DNA of 64,000 bases from NCBI RefSeq assembly GCF_023502235.1, contig NZ_JAMFLY010000001.1, positions 930,001-994,000 on the forward strand. The letters are read 5' to 3'. How positions within the stretch are numbered: the first letter of the stretch is position 1; each line of letters begins with the position of its first letter. Source of the DNA: Flagellimonas myxillae (GTDB taxonomy: Bacteria > Bacteroidota > Bacteroidia > Flavobacteriales > Flavobacteriaceae). Under the pieces are notes generated by a model. The model searched no databases, was not told the DNA's origin, and worked only from the letters and a program-made list of their open reading frames with translations. Both the position numbers and the translations under genes were made by a program. Positions 18,065 through 28,902 of this stretch are shown here, piece after piece.

Positions 18065-18481
18065 ATGAAACCAAAGAACATTACAATCATCATTTTATTG
18101 GCGGCCTTTAGTTTTCTTTTTCAGGGCTGCGACGAAATTTACGAGTGTGTTTTCAACATCAATCCAGAACTTCATGATAGACCCTTGGAAATAGGTTTTG
18201 TTGGTGAACGCTACTACGACGAGGTGACCGCGGAGATAAGCAACGAGGTCAACGACAACGATTACATTTACGATTTTGAGGTATACGGCGATCTTCCACC
18301 CGGAATTTCTTTTGATTTTACCCGACGTTCCGTGGAACTTTTTGGAAGGCCAGAAGAAAGGGGTACCTATAGGTTTACGGTAGAGCTGTTTGTGGAATCG
18401 TACGATTACGACGGTTACGACGGCAGCCCAACCTGTTCAGATTCAGCCAGAAGACAATTCACAATCCAAGTAGTGGAATAG
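18065..18481 (+). CDS. Small lipoprotein with Ig-like domain
   Basis: About 138 residues. The start at 18065 gives a clean signal (ITIIILLAAFSFLFQGC, lipobox FQGC-D). The mature part resembles a putative Ig (He_PIG-type) domain: YGDLPPGISFDF is followed by GRPEERGTYRFTVEL, the usual pattern of these cell-surface domains. An upstream in-frame ATG at 18041 would add 8 residues before the signal. Function unknown. It follows the SDR gene by 35 nt and may share its transcript. Confidence 0.75.
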   Translation: MKPKNITIIILLAAFSFLFQGCDEIYECVFNINPELHDRPLEIGFVGERYYDEVTAEISNEVNDNDYIYDFEVYGDLPPGISFDFTRRSVELFGRPEERGTYRFTVELFVESYDYDGYDGSPTCSDSARRQFTIQVVE

Positions 18482-18582
18482 GATCATCCTAACATTAATT
18501 TTAAACAATTTGTTAAGCCGGACTTTCTTATTGTTGTACATTCGCAATGAATTCTAGTACAACGTAAAACAGCTTAAGAAGG

Positions 18583-19239
18583 ATGAGATTTTTTATAGAC
18601 ACGGCCAATCTAGACCAAATAGCCGAAGCCCAACAGCTCGGTGTATTGGACGGGGTTACGACCAACCCTTCCCTTATGGCCAAAGAGGGCATTACCGGAA
18701 CAGAGAATATTTTAAAACACTATGTGGACATCTGCAATATTGTGGACGGTGACGTTTCTGCAGAAGTGGTAGCCACTGATTTTGACAATATGGTCAAAGA
18801 AGGGGAGGAGCTTGCCAAATTGCACGATCAAATCGTGGTGAAGGTTCCCATGATTAAAGATGGGGTAAAGGCCTTAAAATATTTTTCCGATAATGGTATA
18901 CGTACCAACTGTACCTTGGTGTTTTCCCCAGGGCAGGCTTTGTTGGCGGCCAAAGCGGGAGCTACCTATGTTTCCCCTTTCTTGGGAAGATTGGACGATA
19001 TTTCCACGGACGGGTTGAACCTGATCGCCGAGATTCGTCAGATCTATGACAACTACGGATTTGAAACACAAATCCTAGCGGCTTCCATCCGACATACCAT
19101 GCACGTGATCGATTGCGCAAAAATTGGTGCCGATGTTATGACCGGGCCGCTTTCGTCCATTACCGGATTGTTGAAACATCCATTGACCGATATAGGATTG
19201 GAGAAATTCTTGGCGGACTACCGCAAAGGAAATTCCTAA
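18583..19239 (+). CDS. fsa: Transaldolase-family aldolase (Fsa/TalC type)
   Basis: The 218-residue size is that of the short transaldolase group (fructose-6-phosphate aldolase or decameric transaldolase), which makes a Schiff base with a lysine, here K87 in IVVKVPM. The N-terminal MRFFIDTAN and GVTTNPSL, and later LAASIRH, are family landmarks. Which of the two activities it has cannot be decided reliably from sequence. It is monocistronic with a terminator right behind it. The start at ATG 18583 is supported by the family-typical beginning. Confidence 0.93.
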   Translation: MRFFIDTANLDQIAEAQQLGVLDGVTTNPSLMAKEGITGTENILKHYVDICNIVDGDVSAEVVATDFDNMVKEGEELAKLHDQIVVKVPMIKDGVKALKYFSDNGIRTNCTLVFSPGQALLAAKAGATYVSPFLGRLDDISTDGLNLIAEIRQIYDNYGFETQILAASIRHTMHVIDCAKIGADVMTGPLSSITGLLKHPLTDIGLEKFLADYRKGNS

Positions 19240-19262
19240 GTAAAAAGAAGATTAAAATCGAC

Positions 19263-19292
19263 AAGGCCCTGAATTAGTTCGGGGCTTTTTTA
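19263..19292 (+). terminator. Rho-independent terminator after the transaldolase gene
   Basis: AAGGCCCTGAA pairs with TTCGGGGCTT (one bulge) around a TTAG loop, followed by a T-rich run. It lies 24 nt after the stop codon. Confidence 0.75.
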
Positions 19293-19293
19293 T

Positions 19294-20679
19294 TTAGAAA
19301 GAATAATAGAGGCTGGCAAAAGCGTCCACCACTAAGGTGTCTTTGGCTATAACGCATTTGTAAAGATCGTCCAAGATCATGGAGGTTTGGATTTCCTCAA
19401 AGTCGTCGCCGTGGAACTGGTCGGCCTTATCCAAGCCATATTCTTCCAACAAGTTTTGCCATTGGGTGTAGCTGGTCTTCACATTAATTCCCACAAAGCG
19501 ATACTCTGGATGCTTTTTTTGAAGCTTGGCCACATGTTGGGTCACATTTTTTAGATGTCTTTTCTGTGCGCCAGTCCAAAAGTAAAAAACGGTCTTTTGC
19601 TTTTTACTGATATCCTTGATGGATACTTCCTGATTTTCCACATTGGTGACAATAAGCTCTGGAAGCTCACTATTGGGCTGTAGATTTTGGATACCCTCGT
19701 AGAGATCATCTATTTCCTGCTTGTGGTCGTCGCTCGAGGATAGCTTTCGGAATTTTTCAATAAAAATTTGGCATTCCTTACTGGCCGAATGCTCCCTAAG
19801 AAGGTAATCCATCGCAATGTTCCTGAACAAGAGGTTTCTGAGCTCGTCTTCGCTTACAAGACTATCAACCATGGTCAATTTATGCTTGTTGTAATGCAGC
19901 CTGCCCATAGACTCTTTGCCCTCCATACCTCCACAACCTTTCATGCAGGCCATATAGGAGATATTTCCAAAATGGTATTTCACATAATCAAAATAGGGCC
20001 TAAAATATGCGAGTTCCCTGTTGTTTAAATCCACCGATTTTCTGTAGGAATAGAATTCTTCCGGAAGCTCTGGAAAGGTTTCCTTGCCTGTTTTTTTCTT
20101 GTGGTAAAAAGGATAGGATTCCCTGTGGGTAAAGCTTTGGTAGTTCACCGAAGCCGTGGCCAAACCTATGGCCTTTTCAGACAATTGGTTTTCCGTGATG
20201 AGCTCATTCAAATGGGCGAGCTTTTTTTCTTGAAGGGAGTCAATCTTTTTCTGAAAGTCCATGGGTGGAAGGTGATAAAAGCCATAGATTTCATGTTCTT
20301 CCTGCTCATGGGCCAAGAACATCTCGATCAAAAAATTATTGATTTCGCTTCCCTCGCCTGAAAACACAAGAGACTCGTCAAATTCCATGGTGTTCAAGCG
20401 AATGAGAATGCTATCTCCTTCCTGTAAGTATAAATATTGAAGTTCCGGGCTGTGGTCAAAATGATAGAGTCCTTCCTCTATACCCTGTAGTTTGAAAGAA
20501 AACCGATTGCCTGTATCGAGTTTTGCAGAATCAATATAGGTGTCATTTCTATAAAGGACGACATAATCGCTGGTAGGATTTACAATTTCCCCTCCAAAAA
20601 AGACAGTAGGGCATTCTCCTGATCTGTCAGTACACGCCAAAATCGAGAAAAGGGAGAGGCCGAGTAAAATTCTAATCAT
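19294..20679 (-). CDS. Thioredoxin-fold lipoprotein lacking CXXC
   Basis: About 461 residues from the chosen ATG at 20679, which gives a lipoprotein signal (IRILLGLSLFSILACTD). The N-terminal 110 residues are a beta-rich DUF4369-like domain (GEIVNPTSDYVVLYRND), the middle is helical, and the C-terminal 140 residues form a TlpA-like thioredoxin fold (KTVFYFW, then RFVGINVKTSYTQWQNLLEEYGLD). At the catalytic position the sequence is WTGAQKR, so both cysteines of the usual WCxxC are missing and it cannot be a standard thiol oxidoreductase. It is alone in its unit and is divergent from the ABC-F gene. Confidence 0.82.
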   Translation of the reverse strand: MIRILLGLSLFSILACTDRSGECPTVFFGGEIVNPTSDYVVLYRNDTYIDSAKLDTGNRFSFKLQGIEEGLYHFDHSPELQYLYLQEGDSILIRLNTMEFDESLVFSGEGSEINNFLIEMFLAHEQEEHEIYGFYHLPPMDFQKKIDSLQEKKLAHLNELITENQLSEKAIGLATASVNYQSFTHRESYPFYHKKKTGKETFPELPEEFYSYRKSVDLNNRELAYFRPYFDYVKYHFGNISYMACMKGCGGMEGKESMGRLHYNKHKLTMVDSLVSEDELRNLLFRNIAMDYLLREHSASKECQIFIEKFRKLSSSDDHKQEIDDLYEGIQNLQPNSELPELIVTNVENQEVSIKDISKKQKTVFYFWTGAQKRHLKNVTQHVAKLQKKHPEYRFVGINVKTSYTQWQNLLEEYGLDKADQFHGDDFEEIQTSMILDDLYKCVIAKDTLVVDAFASLYYSF

Positions 20680-20787
20680 ACAATGGGAACAATCACATTC
20701 GACCAACAAAATTAAGGATAGCACGACCCATAGCTTGTTAATGGCTAGTTAAATGTTGTAAAAGCTTGTTTTTCTGTAGTTTAATAA

Positions 20788-22482
<1,695 letters not shown>

Positions 22483-22483
22483 G

Positions 22484-23203
22484 TTAGGGGTTAAAGTATT
22501 TGCTGTTCCAAATAGCGGGATTAAAGTTTTTCCCCAAGGCGAAGCCGTAAAATATGATCACGGCTGCAATCCATTTGAACATAAAAAAGAAGATGATCCA
22601 AAATTCGGCGGTGGTGTTGTTTTTGGAAAACAATCCATCTGGCACCAAAAGGGTTACCAAGTAACTCATCAAAACGGTGAACAACACCAAATTCACCATT
22701 CCTTTGAATGGCCAAACCAACCATTTCCGCAAAGGGTGCAAGTCATTTCCCCACTGGTGCACCAAGTAGAAGTAGTTATTGCCCATGGGAACAAAAAGTA
22801 GGGGGTCGTCCTTATCCTTTAATTTGAAAAGCTTGGACGGAGCCATGATTTTGAAGCCTTGCAGATCGGTATTGTGGATGGAATCCAATTCTTGGATGGC
22901 ACTAAGCGCACAGGCCGGAAGTTCCCCTTTAAAAAAACGGCTGTCCAAAAAGCGAAGCCGGTAATCGATACAGATTTTCTTGATGTGTTCTAGATGGTAA
23001 ATCCGGTGGGTTTCCAAGAGATCAAAATTGAAGGTATTGGAACCCGACTCATGTGAGGAAATTAGTTTGTCCTTTATACGATCTTGGGCCGTTATGTGAC
23101 CCTTCAAGCTTTGTTGGATTTGTTTCAAAAAGTCCTCTTCCGAAATTTGTCCTTTTCGAAATTTTTGAAGTTTCTGCGCGATATTGGTCCTCTGGATTAT
23201 CAT
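22484..23203 (-). CDS. Membrane protein of unknown function
   Basis: About 239 residues from the ATG at 23203; another in-frame ATG further up at 23275 would add 24 unconvincing residues. The N-terminal 140 residues are soluble and partly helical (QKLQKFRKGQISEED), followed by a conserved-looking TDLQGFKIMAPS segment, and the C-terminal third has two membrane helices (MVNLVLFTVLMSYLVTLLV and the FFFMFKWIAAVIIFYGFAL stretch). It ends 1 nt after the convergent ABC-F stop codon. I recognise no family. Confidence 0.65.
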   Translation of the reverse strand: MIIQRTNIAQKLQKFRKGQISEEDFLKQIQQSLKGHITAQDRIKDKLISSHESGSNTFNFDLLETHRIYHLEHIKKICIDYRLRFLDSRFFKGELPACALSAIQELDSIHNTDLQGFKIMAPSKLFKLKDKDDPLLFVPMGNNYFYLVHQWGNDLHPLRKWLVWPFKGMVNLVLFTVLMSYLVTLLVPDGLFSKNNTTAEFWIIFFFMFKWIAAVIIFYGFALGKNFNPAIWNSKYFNP

Positions 23204-23427
23204 GCTCAATCTGGGTTCAACACACTCAAAGTTAAGCATTTGAAAAGGAGGTGCTTTAGTTGCAAAAATCAACAAATGTTAACATTTTGTTAAATACCTG
23301 TCAGACGTCCATTTTAATGGGTGTTATTGACAAAAAAATGTATCTTATCGAAGTTTTTGGCATTTGAACGTAAAAACGTACAATTTCTACCTTCGGTTAG
23401 ATCGTCCCAAAGATTTAGAACACTACT

Positions 23428-23982
23428 ATGAAAGCCCTTTTTACCAAAGTCCTACTTGGCCTATGTTTTGCCTTTTCGGTACTGGTTTCCGCCCAGGAAA
23501 CGGATACGGTTCCTCAAGAATTGGAGGTTGGTGAAAATGTAAATTCGGAACGTCATAAAATTTTATTGGAAGCTGTAAAAGCGACCGAAATGGATGTCAT
23601 TTTGGAGAATTCAGGGCCATTTACGGTTTTTGCCCCTTCAGATGCAGCATTCCAGCGGTTTTCCAATGGTCGGATTGAGGAATTGTTAAACTCCAAGGAT
23701 AAAAGTGAGCTTAAGACCCTTTTGGGTTACCATATTGTAGCAGGCCATTTGACAGCTTCACGAATGTTGAGGGCCATGTGCAGAGGAAATGGAAAAGCCA
23801 GTTTTACCACCATTCAAGGGAAAAAACTTGTGGCCCATTTGGAGGGCTACGACATTATCCTTACCGACTCAGTGGGCAACACGGCAAGAATTACCACAGC
23901 CGATGTAAGTCAGGGAAATCGAGTTATTCATGAAATAGACAGTGTGATCGTCCCAACACGGATGTGGGGTTCCTTACCTTAG
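23428..23982 (+). CDS. Secreted fasciclin-domain protein
   Basis: The 184-residue protein has a signal peptide ending in VSAQE and one fasciclin (FAS1) domain. Landmarks are TVFAPSDAAF (about 72-81), LLGYHIVAG and the end VIHEIDSVIVP. FAS1 domains mediate adhesion or bind small molecules at the surface. The last 9 nt overlap the convergent pheT gene. Confidence 0.92.
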   Translation: MKALFTKVLLGLCFAFSVLVSAQETDTVPQELEVGENVNSERHKILLEAVKATEMDVILENSGPFTVFAPSDAAFQRFSNGRIEELLNSKDKSELKTLLGYHIVAGHLTASRMLRAMCRGNGKASFTTIQGKKLVAHLEGYDIILTDSVGNTARITTADVSQGNRVIHEIDSVIVPTRMWGSLP

Positions 23983-26394
23983 TTCAGCACCCAATTCATT
24001 CTGGTACCGGGTCACCAACTTTGACATGATCTTATCAATCTGCTTGTCGGTCAAGGTTTTATTTTCATCCAACAGTGTAAAACTCACAGCGTAGGACTTT
24101 TTGCCTTCCGGAAGGTTTTTGCCCACGTACACATCAAATAGATTTACTTTTTTCAAAAGCTTCTTTTCCGTGGTCCAAGCGAGGTCGTATACTTGTTTAA
24201 AGGAAACTCCATCATCCAACAAAAGGGCAAGGTCTCTGGACACTTCAGGATACTTTGGAATATCCTGGAATACCACATTGTTCTTATTTACCAATTTAAG
24301 GATGGCGTCCCAATCGAGGTCGGCATAAAAGACCTCTTGCTTGATGTCAAATTCCTTTAGCAGGGCTTTGGACACCAAACCATAGCTACCCAGATGTTGG
24401 CCGTTTAGATAGCAGCTAAGCCCTTCGGAGAAAATTTTACCGGAGTAAGGTTTTGTCTGTACTCCCTTTAGACCAAGACGTTCAAAAATGGAATTGAGCG
24501 TCCCTTTCAAATGGAAGAAATCGGTGCTTTTGGAATCCGATATCCAACTGTTTGGATTTCTATCCCCGGTAATAAATACACATAAATGTTGACTTTCCAG
24601 ATTATCCCCCGAAACTTTATGATAGGTTTTCCCGTATTCAAAAAGCTTTAAGTCGTTTTTCTGACGATTCAGGTTATACGCAATGGTCTGCAATCCGGAA
24701 AACAACATGCTGGTCCGAAGCACGGACAAATCGGAGCTCAATGGATTGAGCATGCGAACAGCCTCATTTTCAGTATCCAAAAGCGTTTGGGTTTCCGAAG
24801 CGACCAAACTATTGGTCATGGTTTCGTAAAATCCTTGGGCGGCCAACATATCCGCTACAACATCCTGGACCCTATGGTTTTCAAATTTGGACGTCTGTGC
24901 AATCGATGCAGTCAACTTCTCCTTATAATCGATATTATTATACCCGTATACGCGAAGGATTTCCTCGATAACATCAACCTCCCGTTCCACATCTACCCGG
25001 TAATGCGGAATGGTAAGCCCCAATCCAGACTCGGTTACATTGTTCACCTTGATCTCCAAAGAGGTCAAAATGGACTTGATGGTATCCCTAGGGATTTCCT
25101 GCCCAATGAGGGAGTTGATTTTATCGAAGGTTAGGAACACTTGTCTTTCCTGCGCCTTTTTGGGATATAGATCTACAACCTCAGAACTGATATCGCCACC
25201 GGCAATCTCCTTGATCAATAAAGCGGCCCGTTTTAAGGCATACTCAGTCATGTTGATGTCAATACCTCGTTCAAACCTAAAGGAAGCATCGGTGTTCAAT
25301 CCGTGTCTTTTTGCCGATTTCCTAATGGAAACAGGGTCAAAATAGGCGCTTTCCAGGAAAATTGCCGAGGTATTCTCTGTGACTCCTGAATCGATTCCTC
25401 CAAATACCCCGGCAATGCACATGGGCTTATCCGAATCGCAGATCATAAGATCATCCGCATCCAATTCCCGTTCCACCTCATCCAAAGTGGTAAACTTGGT
25501 TCCAGAGGGTAGGGTTTTCACCTCGATTTTGCCTCCCTTTATTTTTGCCGCATCAAAAGCGTGCAAAGGCTGCCCCAGTTCGTGCAACACGTAATTGGTT
25601 ACATCCACTACATTGTTGATCGGAGATAGGCCAATGGACTTAAGTCTATTTTTAAGCCAATCTGGGGATTCCTGTATAATGAGGTTGCTAATGGTAACAC
25701 CACAATACCTTGGCGCCAATTGACTGTCTTCCACTTCCACATCAATTTTAAGCGAACGGTTGTCGATTAAAAAATTACTTGTGGATGGGGTCAAAAGCCC
25801 TTTTTGAATCTCTTGTTGCTCCAAACCTGCCTTTAGGTCACGCGCCACCCCAAAATGACTCATGGCATCTGCCCTGTTTGGGGTCAATCCGATTTCGAAG
25901 ACATGGTCATTTTCAATGTCAAAGACTTCTGAACAAGGGGTTCCAGGTTCTAGGATGTCACTTAGGACCATGATGCCATCGTGACTCTCCCCAAGGCCCA
26001 GTTCGTCCTCGGCGCAGATCATTCCATGACTTTCCTCGCCTCGTATTTTTCCTTTTTTAATTTGCCAAGACTCCCCTTCTTTAGCGTAAAGTGTAGTTCC
26101 AATAGTGGCCACCGGGACTTTTTGCCCTGCTGCAACATTGGGTGCTCCACAAACTATTTGTACTGGAGATTCGCCACCTATATCTACCGAGGTGACCTTT
26201 AATCGGTCGGCATTCGGGTGTTTGTCGCAGCTTAGTACATGGCCAACAACCACGCCGTTCAATCCTCCCTTGACCGACTCAAAACTGGAGATTCCTTCAA
26301 CCTCAAGACCCAAATCCGTTAACAATTCCCCGGTTTTTTCAGCCTCCCAATCAATCTGCAAAAACTGCTTAAGCCAGTTATAAGAAATCTTCAT
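23974..26394 (-). CDS. pheT: Phenylalanyl-tRNA synthetase beta subunit
   Basis: From MKISYNWLKQF the product is 806 residues, the normal length for PheT. It forms the (alpha-beta)2 enzyme with PheS, which is not in this window. Domain order: N-terminal tRNA-binding OB fold (about 39-150), B3/4 editing domain (about 215-370), B5 (about 400-470), core (480-690) and C-terminal FDX-ACB anticodon-binding domain (705-806). An upstream in-frame ATG would add 15 residues; the shorter start is preferred by family comparison. A strong promoter lies just upstream. Its end overlaps the fasciclin gene by 9 nt. Confidence 0.97.
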   Translation of the reverse strand: MKISYNWLKQFLQIDWEAEKTGELLTDLGLEVEGISSFESVKGGLNGVVVGHVLSCDKHPNADRLKVTSVDIGGESPVQIVCGAPNVAAGQKVPVATIGTTLYAKEGESWQIKKGKIRGEESHGMICAEDELGLGESHDGIMVLSDILEPGTPCSEVFDIENDHVFEIGLTPNRADAMSHFGVARDLKAGLEQQEIQKGLLTPSTSNFLIDNRSLKIDVEVEDSQLAPRYCGVTISNLIIQESPDWLKNRLKSIGLSPINNVVDVTNYVLHELGQPLHAFDAAKIKGGKIEVKTLPSGTKFTTLDEVERELDADDLMICDSDKPMCIAGVFGGIDSGVTENTSAIFLESAYFDPVSIRKSAKRHGLNTDASFRFERGIDINMTEYALKRAALLIKEIAGGDISSEVVDLYPKKAQERQVFLTFDKINSLIGQEIPRDTIKSILTSLEIKVNNVTESGLGLTIPHYRVDVEREVDVIEEILRVYGYNNIDYKEKLTASIAQTSKFENHRVQDVVADMLAAQGFYETMTNSLVASETQTLLDTENEAVRMLNPLSSDLSVLRTSMLFSGLQTIAYNLNRQKNDLKLFEYGKTYHKVSGDNLESQHLCVFITGDRNPNSWISDSKSTDFFHLKGTLNSIFERLGLKGVQTKPYSGKIFSEGLSCYLNGQHLGSYGLVSKALLKEFDIKQEVFYADLDWDAILKLVNKNNVVFQDIPKYPEVSRDLALLLDDGVSFKQVYDLAWTTEKKLLKKVNLFDVYVGKNLPEGKKSYAVSFTLLDENKTLTDKQIDKIMSKLVTRYQNELGAELR

Positions 26395-26412
26395 ACCCAA
26401 TTTTAAAGTGGA

Positions 26413-26443
26413 CAAAGATAAAACAATAGGTGAAGACATTCAA
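26413..26443 (-). promoter_or_regulatory. Promoter of pheT
   Basis: On the minus strand TTG (complement of 26441-26443), a 20-nt spacer and TATCTTTG (complement of 26413-26420) match the Bacteroidetes consensus. The -7 box ends 18 nt before the ATG. Confidence 0.65.
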
Positions 26444-26523
26444 CGGAAAATAGCGTGGGATTTAGGGCTTTGCCCGTAAGTTTTGAAAGGGAATTCCGAT
26501 ATTTACCCCAAAATAGATTTGGT

Positions 26524-27765
26524 ATGCACAGCGTCCGGTATTTTATCCTCGCATCATTTTTATTGTTGTTCTCCTGCGAAAGTGGCGAAACGCCATTACA
26601 TCTTGGTGACTGGTGGGGCGCCATGGATGTTTCCCAAGAGGAGACCCTGCCGTTCAATTTCACCATTTCCAAGGACGCAAATGGAGATTATCTCATGAAG
26701 ATGTACAATGCCGAAGAGGTAGTAATTGTTGATGAAATTGAGTTGAAGGACGGAACGATCAGAATTCAAATGCCCATTTTCGAGGGTTATATAGAAGGAA
26801 CCTATGATGAAAATGGGATTCAGGGAAGCTTTATTAAAGAGAGTTTGAATCGCGTTGTACCCTTTCATGCCATTTATGGCAAGCGAGACCGTTTTGAGAT
26901 TGCGGAAGATGCCACGGTGGATGTCTCCGGTGTTTGGGAAACCCATTTTAATATTGGCTTGGACAATGAGTATCCAGGAAAGGGGATTTTTTCACAATCC
27001 GGCAATAGGGTCACTGGAACCTACCGGACCAATACTGGGGATTATCGCTTTTTGGAAGGGGTGATCAGTGGAAACTCTTTAAAACTTTCCGCTTTTGACG
27101 GGGCCCATGTTTATCTTTTTACTGCTGAAGTTTCCGATAGTACCATGCAAGGTACTTTCTACAATGGAAATCATTCTGTTAGGCCATTTGTAGGTAAGCG
27201 CAATGATGCATTTGAGCTTCTTGATGCGAACTCACTCACTTATTTAAAGGAAGGGTATGAGGAATTCAATTTTTCTTTTGAGGACGAAACGGGCAAAATG
27301 GTGACCCTATCTGATCAGCGCTTTTTGGATAAACCGGTCTTGGTTCAGATTATGGGAACCTGGTGTCCAAATTGTTTGGATGAAACCCGATTCTACGTAG
27401 ACTATTTAAAGCAGAACCCAGAAGTGGATATTGAATTCGTGGCCCTGGCCTTCGAATATGCCAAAACCAAAAAAAAGGCGCTGGAGGGGATTTCCCGACT
27501 CAAGGAAAGGGCAGGGGTGGAGTATCCGGTATTGTTGGCGCAATACGGTACATCGAGCAAGCAAAAGGCCAACGAAAAATTACCCATGTTAAACCATGTA
27601 CTTTCATACCCCACCACAATTTATATCGACAAGGCAGGGGAGGTCAAAAAAATCCATACCGGATTTAATGGGCCCGCCACTGGCGAGAAATACGAAGCGT
27701 TTAAAAAAGAGTTTGAGGAAACTGTACAGGAACTGACCGAATCGGAGGCTTCTGTTTCTAAATGA
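26524..27765 (+). CDS. TlpA-like thioredoxin lipoprotein
   Basis: About 413 residues from the chosen ATG at 26524, giving the lipoprotein signal HSVRYFILASFLLLFSC. The N-terminal 250 residues are a beta-rich domain with repeated GTY and GDW motifs (FTISKDANGDYLM, TGTYRTNTGDYRF), and the C-terminal domain is a TlpA-like thioredoxin fold with the active site TWCPNC in IMGTWCPNCLDE, and a cis-Pro near SYPTTIYIDK. It is probably a periplasmic reductase. It overlaps leuB at its 3' end by 8 nt, in convergent orientation. Confidence 0.85.
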   Translation: MHSVRYFILASFLLLFSCESGETPLHLGDWWGAMDVSQEETLPFNFTISKDANGDYLMKMYNAEEVVIVDEIELKDGTIRIQMPIFEGYIEGTYDENGIQGSFIKESLNRVVPFHAIYGKRDRFEIAEDATVDVSGVWETHFNIGLDNEYPGKGIFSQSGNRVTGTYRTNTGDYRFLEGVISGNSLKLSAFDGAHVYLFTAEVSDSTMQGTFYNGNHSVRPFVGKRNDAFELLDANSLTYLKEGYEEFNFSFEDETGKMVTLSDQRFLDKPVLVQIMGTWCPNCLDETRFYVDYLKQNPEVDIEFVALAFEYAKTKKKALEGISRLKERAGVEYPVLLAQYGTSSKQKANEKLPMLNHVLSYPTTIYIDKAGEVKKIHTGFNGPATGEKYEAFKKEFEETVQELTESEASVSK

Positions 27766-28876
27766 TTGTGGACTTGCCTAAATCGATGTTTTCATCATTC
27801 ATATTGAAATCATCTTCAATGTCCACAATATTCTCCGCAATAAAATCTCCCACTTGATGGGTGCCATATTGACTCTTGGCATCCAAATCGGGAGTTACTA
27901 TACCCTTTTTCAACGATTTGTCCACTGCCTCACGCACGGCCATCGCTTCTTCGAAAAGCCCAAAGTGTTCCAAGAGCATCGCTGCTGAAAGGATGGAAGC
28001 AACAGGGTTTGCAATATCCAATCCTTTGGCTTGGGGATATGAACCGTGAATGGGCTCAAACATAGCACTCTCCTCTCCCACAGAAGCAGAGGCCAGCAAA
28101 CCGATAGATCCACCGATTACACTGCCTTCATCAGAAATTATATCACCGAACATGTTTTCTGTTAGGATAACATCGAACTGTTTTGGGTTAAGAATGATTT
28201 GCATGGCGGCATTGTCGACGAACATATAATCCAAACTCACTTCTGGATAGCTCTCCCCAATTTTGGTGACCACTTTTCGCCATAAGCGTGAAGATTCCAG
28301 CACATTGGCCTTATCCACCAACGTAAGTTTGTTTCGTCTATTTTTGGCCGCCTTGAAAGCCAAATGGGCAATTCGGCTAATTTCCTTTTCGGAATATTCG
28401 CAAAGGTCGGAGGCAACTGTTCCCTCTTCGTTAAGGTGCTTTTCACCAAAATAGATGCCTCCTGTCAATTCCCTGTAGATCATAAAATCCGTTCCGGAAA
28501 TAATTTCGGGCTTTAACGGGGAATTCTTGATAAGGGCTGGGAATACTTTTACAGGCCTAATATTGGCAAAGAGTCCAAGTTGTTTTCTCAATTCCAGTAA
28601 ACCTTGCTCGGGACGAACTTTAGCGTTTGGGTTGTTGTCGTATTTTGGATCGCCAATGGCTCCGAACAAAACGGCATCGGCTTCTTGGCAAAGTTTTAGG
28701 GTGCTATCTGGTAGCGGCTTCCCCTTTCTGTCTATGGCAATGGCCCCAACCTGGGCTTCCCGATAAATGAACTGGTGGTTAAAGGTTTCCTCAATGGCTT
28801 GGAGGCATTTGACTGCTTGGGCCAACACTTCGGGGCCAATACCATCTCCGGGCAGCAAGGCGATATTCAAGTTCAT
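27758..28876 (-). CDS. leuB: 3-isopropylmalate dehydrogenase
   Basis: The 372-residue enzyme oxidatively decarboxylates 3-isopropylmalate in leucine synthesis. NAD-binding and substrate motifs are LLPGDGIGPEV at the N-terminus, NIRPVKVFP and a TENMFGDIISDEGSVIGGS loop near 255. It has a 15 to 20-residue tail (NMNDENIDLGKS) beyond the usual end. It lies 26 nt downstream of leuA and is cotranscribed with it. leuC and leuD, usually adjacent, are not in the window. Confidence 0.96.
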   Translation of the reverse strand: MNLNIALLPGDGIGPEVLAQAVKCLQAIEETFNHQFIYREAQVGAIAIDRKGKPLPDSTLKLCQEADAVLFGAIGDPKYDNNPNAKVRPEQGLLELRKQLGLFANIRPVKVFPALIKNSPLKPEIISGTDFMIYRELTGGIYFGEKHLNEEGTVASDLCEYSEKEISRIAHLAFKAAKNRRNKLTLVDKANVLESSRLWRKVVTKIGESYPEVSLDYMFVDNAAMQIILNPKQFDVILTENMFGDIISDEGSVIGGSIGLLASASVGEESAMFEPIHGSYPQAKGLDIANPVASILSAAMLLEHFGLFEEAMAVREAVDKSLKKGIVTPDLDAKSQYGTHQVGDFIAENIVDIEDDFNMNDENIDLGKSTII

Positions 28877-28902
28877 CCCAATGGTGATAAAAGGTGTTGC
28901 AC

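Noticed and set aside
26514..26521. TAGATTTG as promoter of the TlpA-like gene
   Set aside because: It is a good -7 box but lies only 2 nt before the ATG, and the nearest TTG is 28 nt away, so the start point would fall inside the gene.
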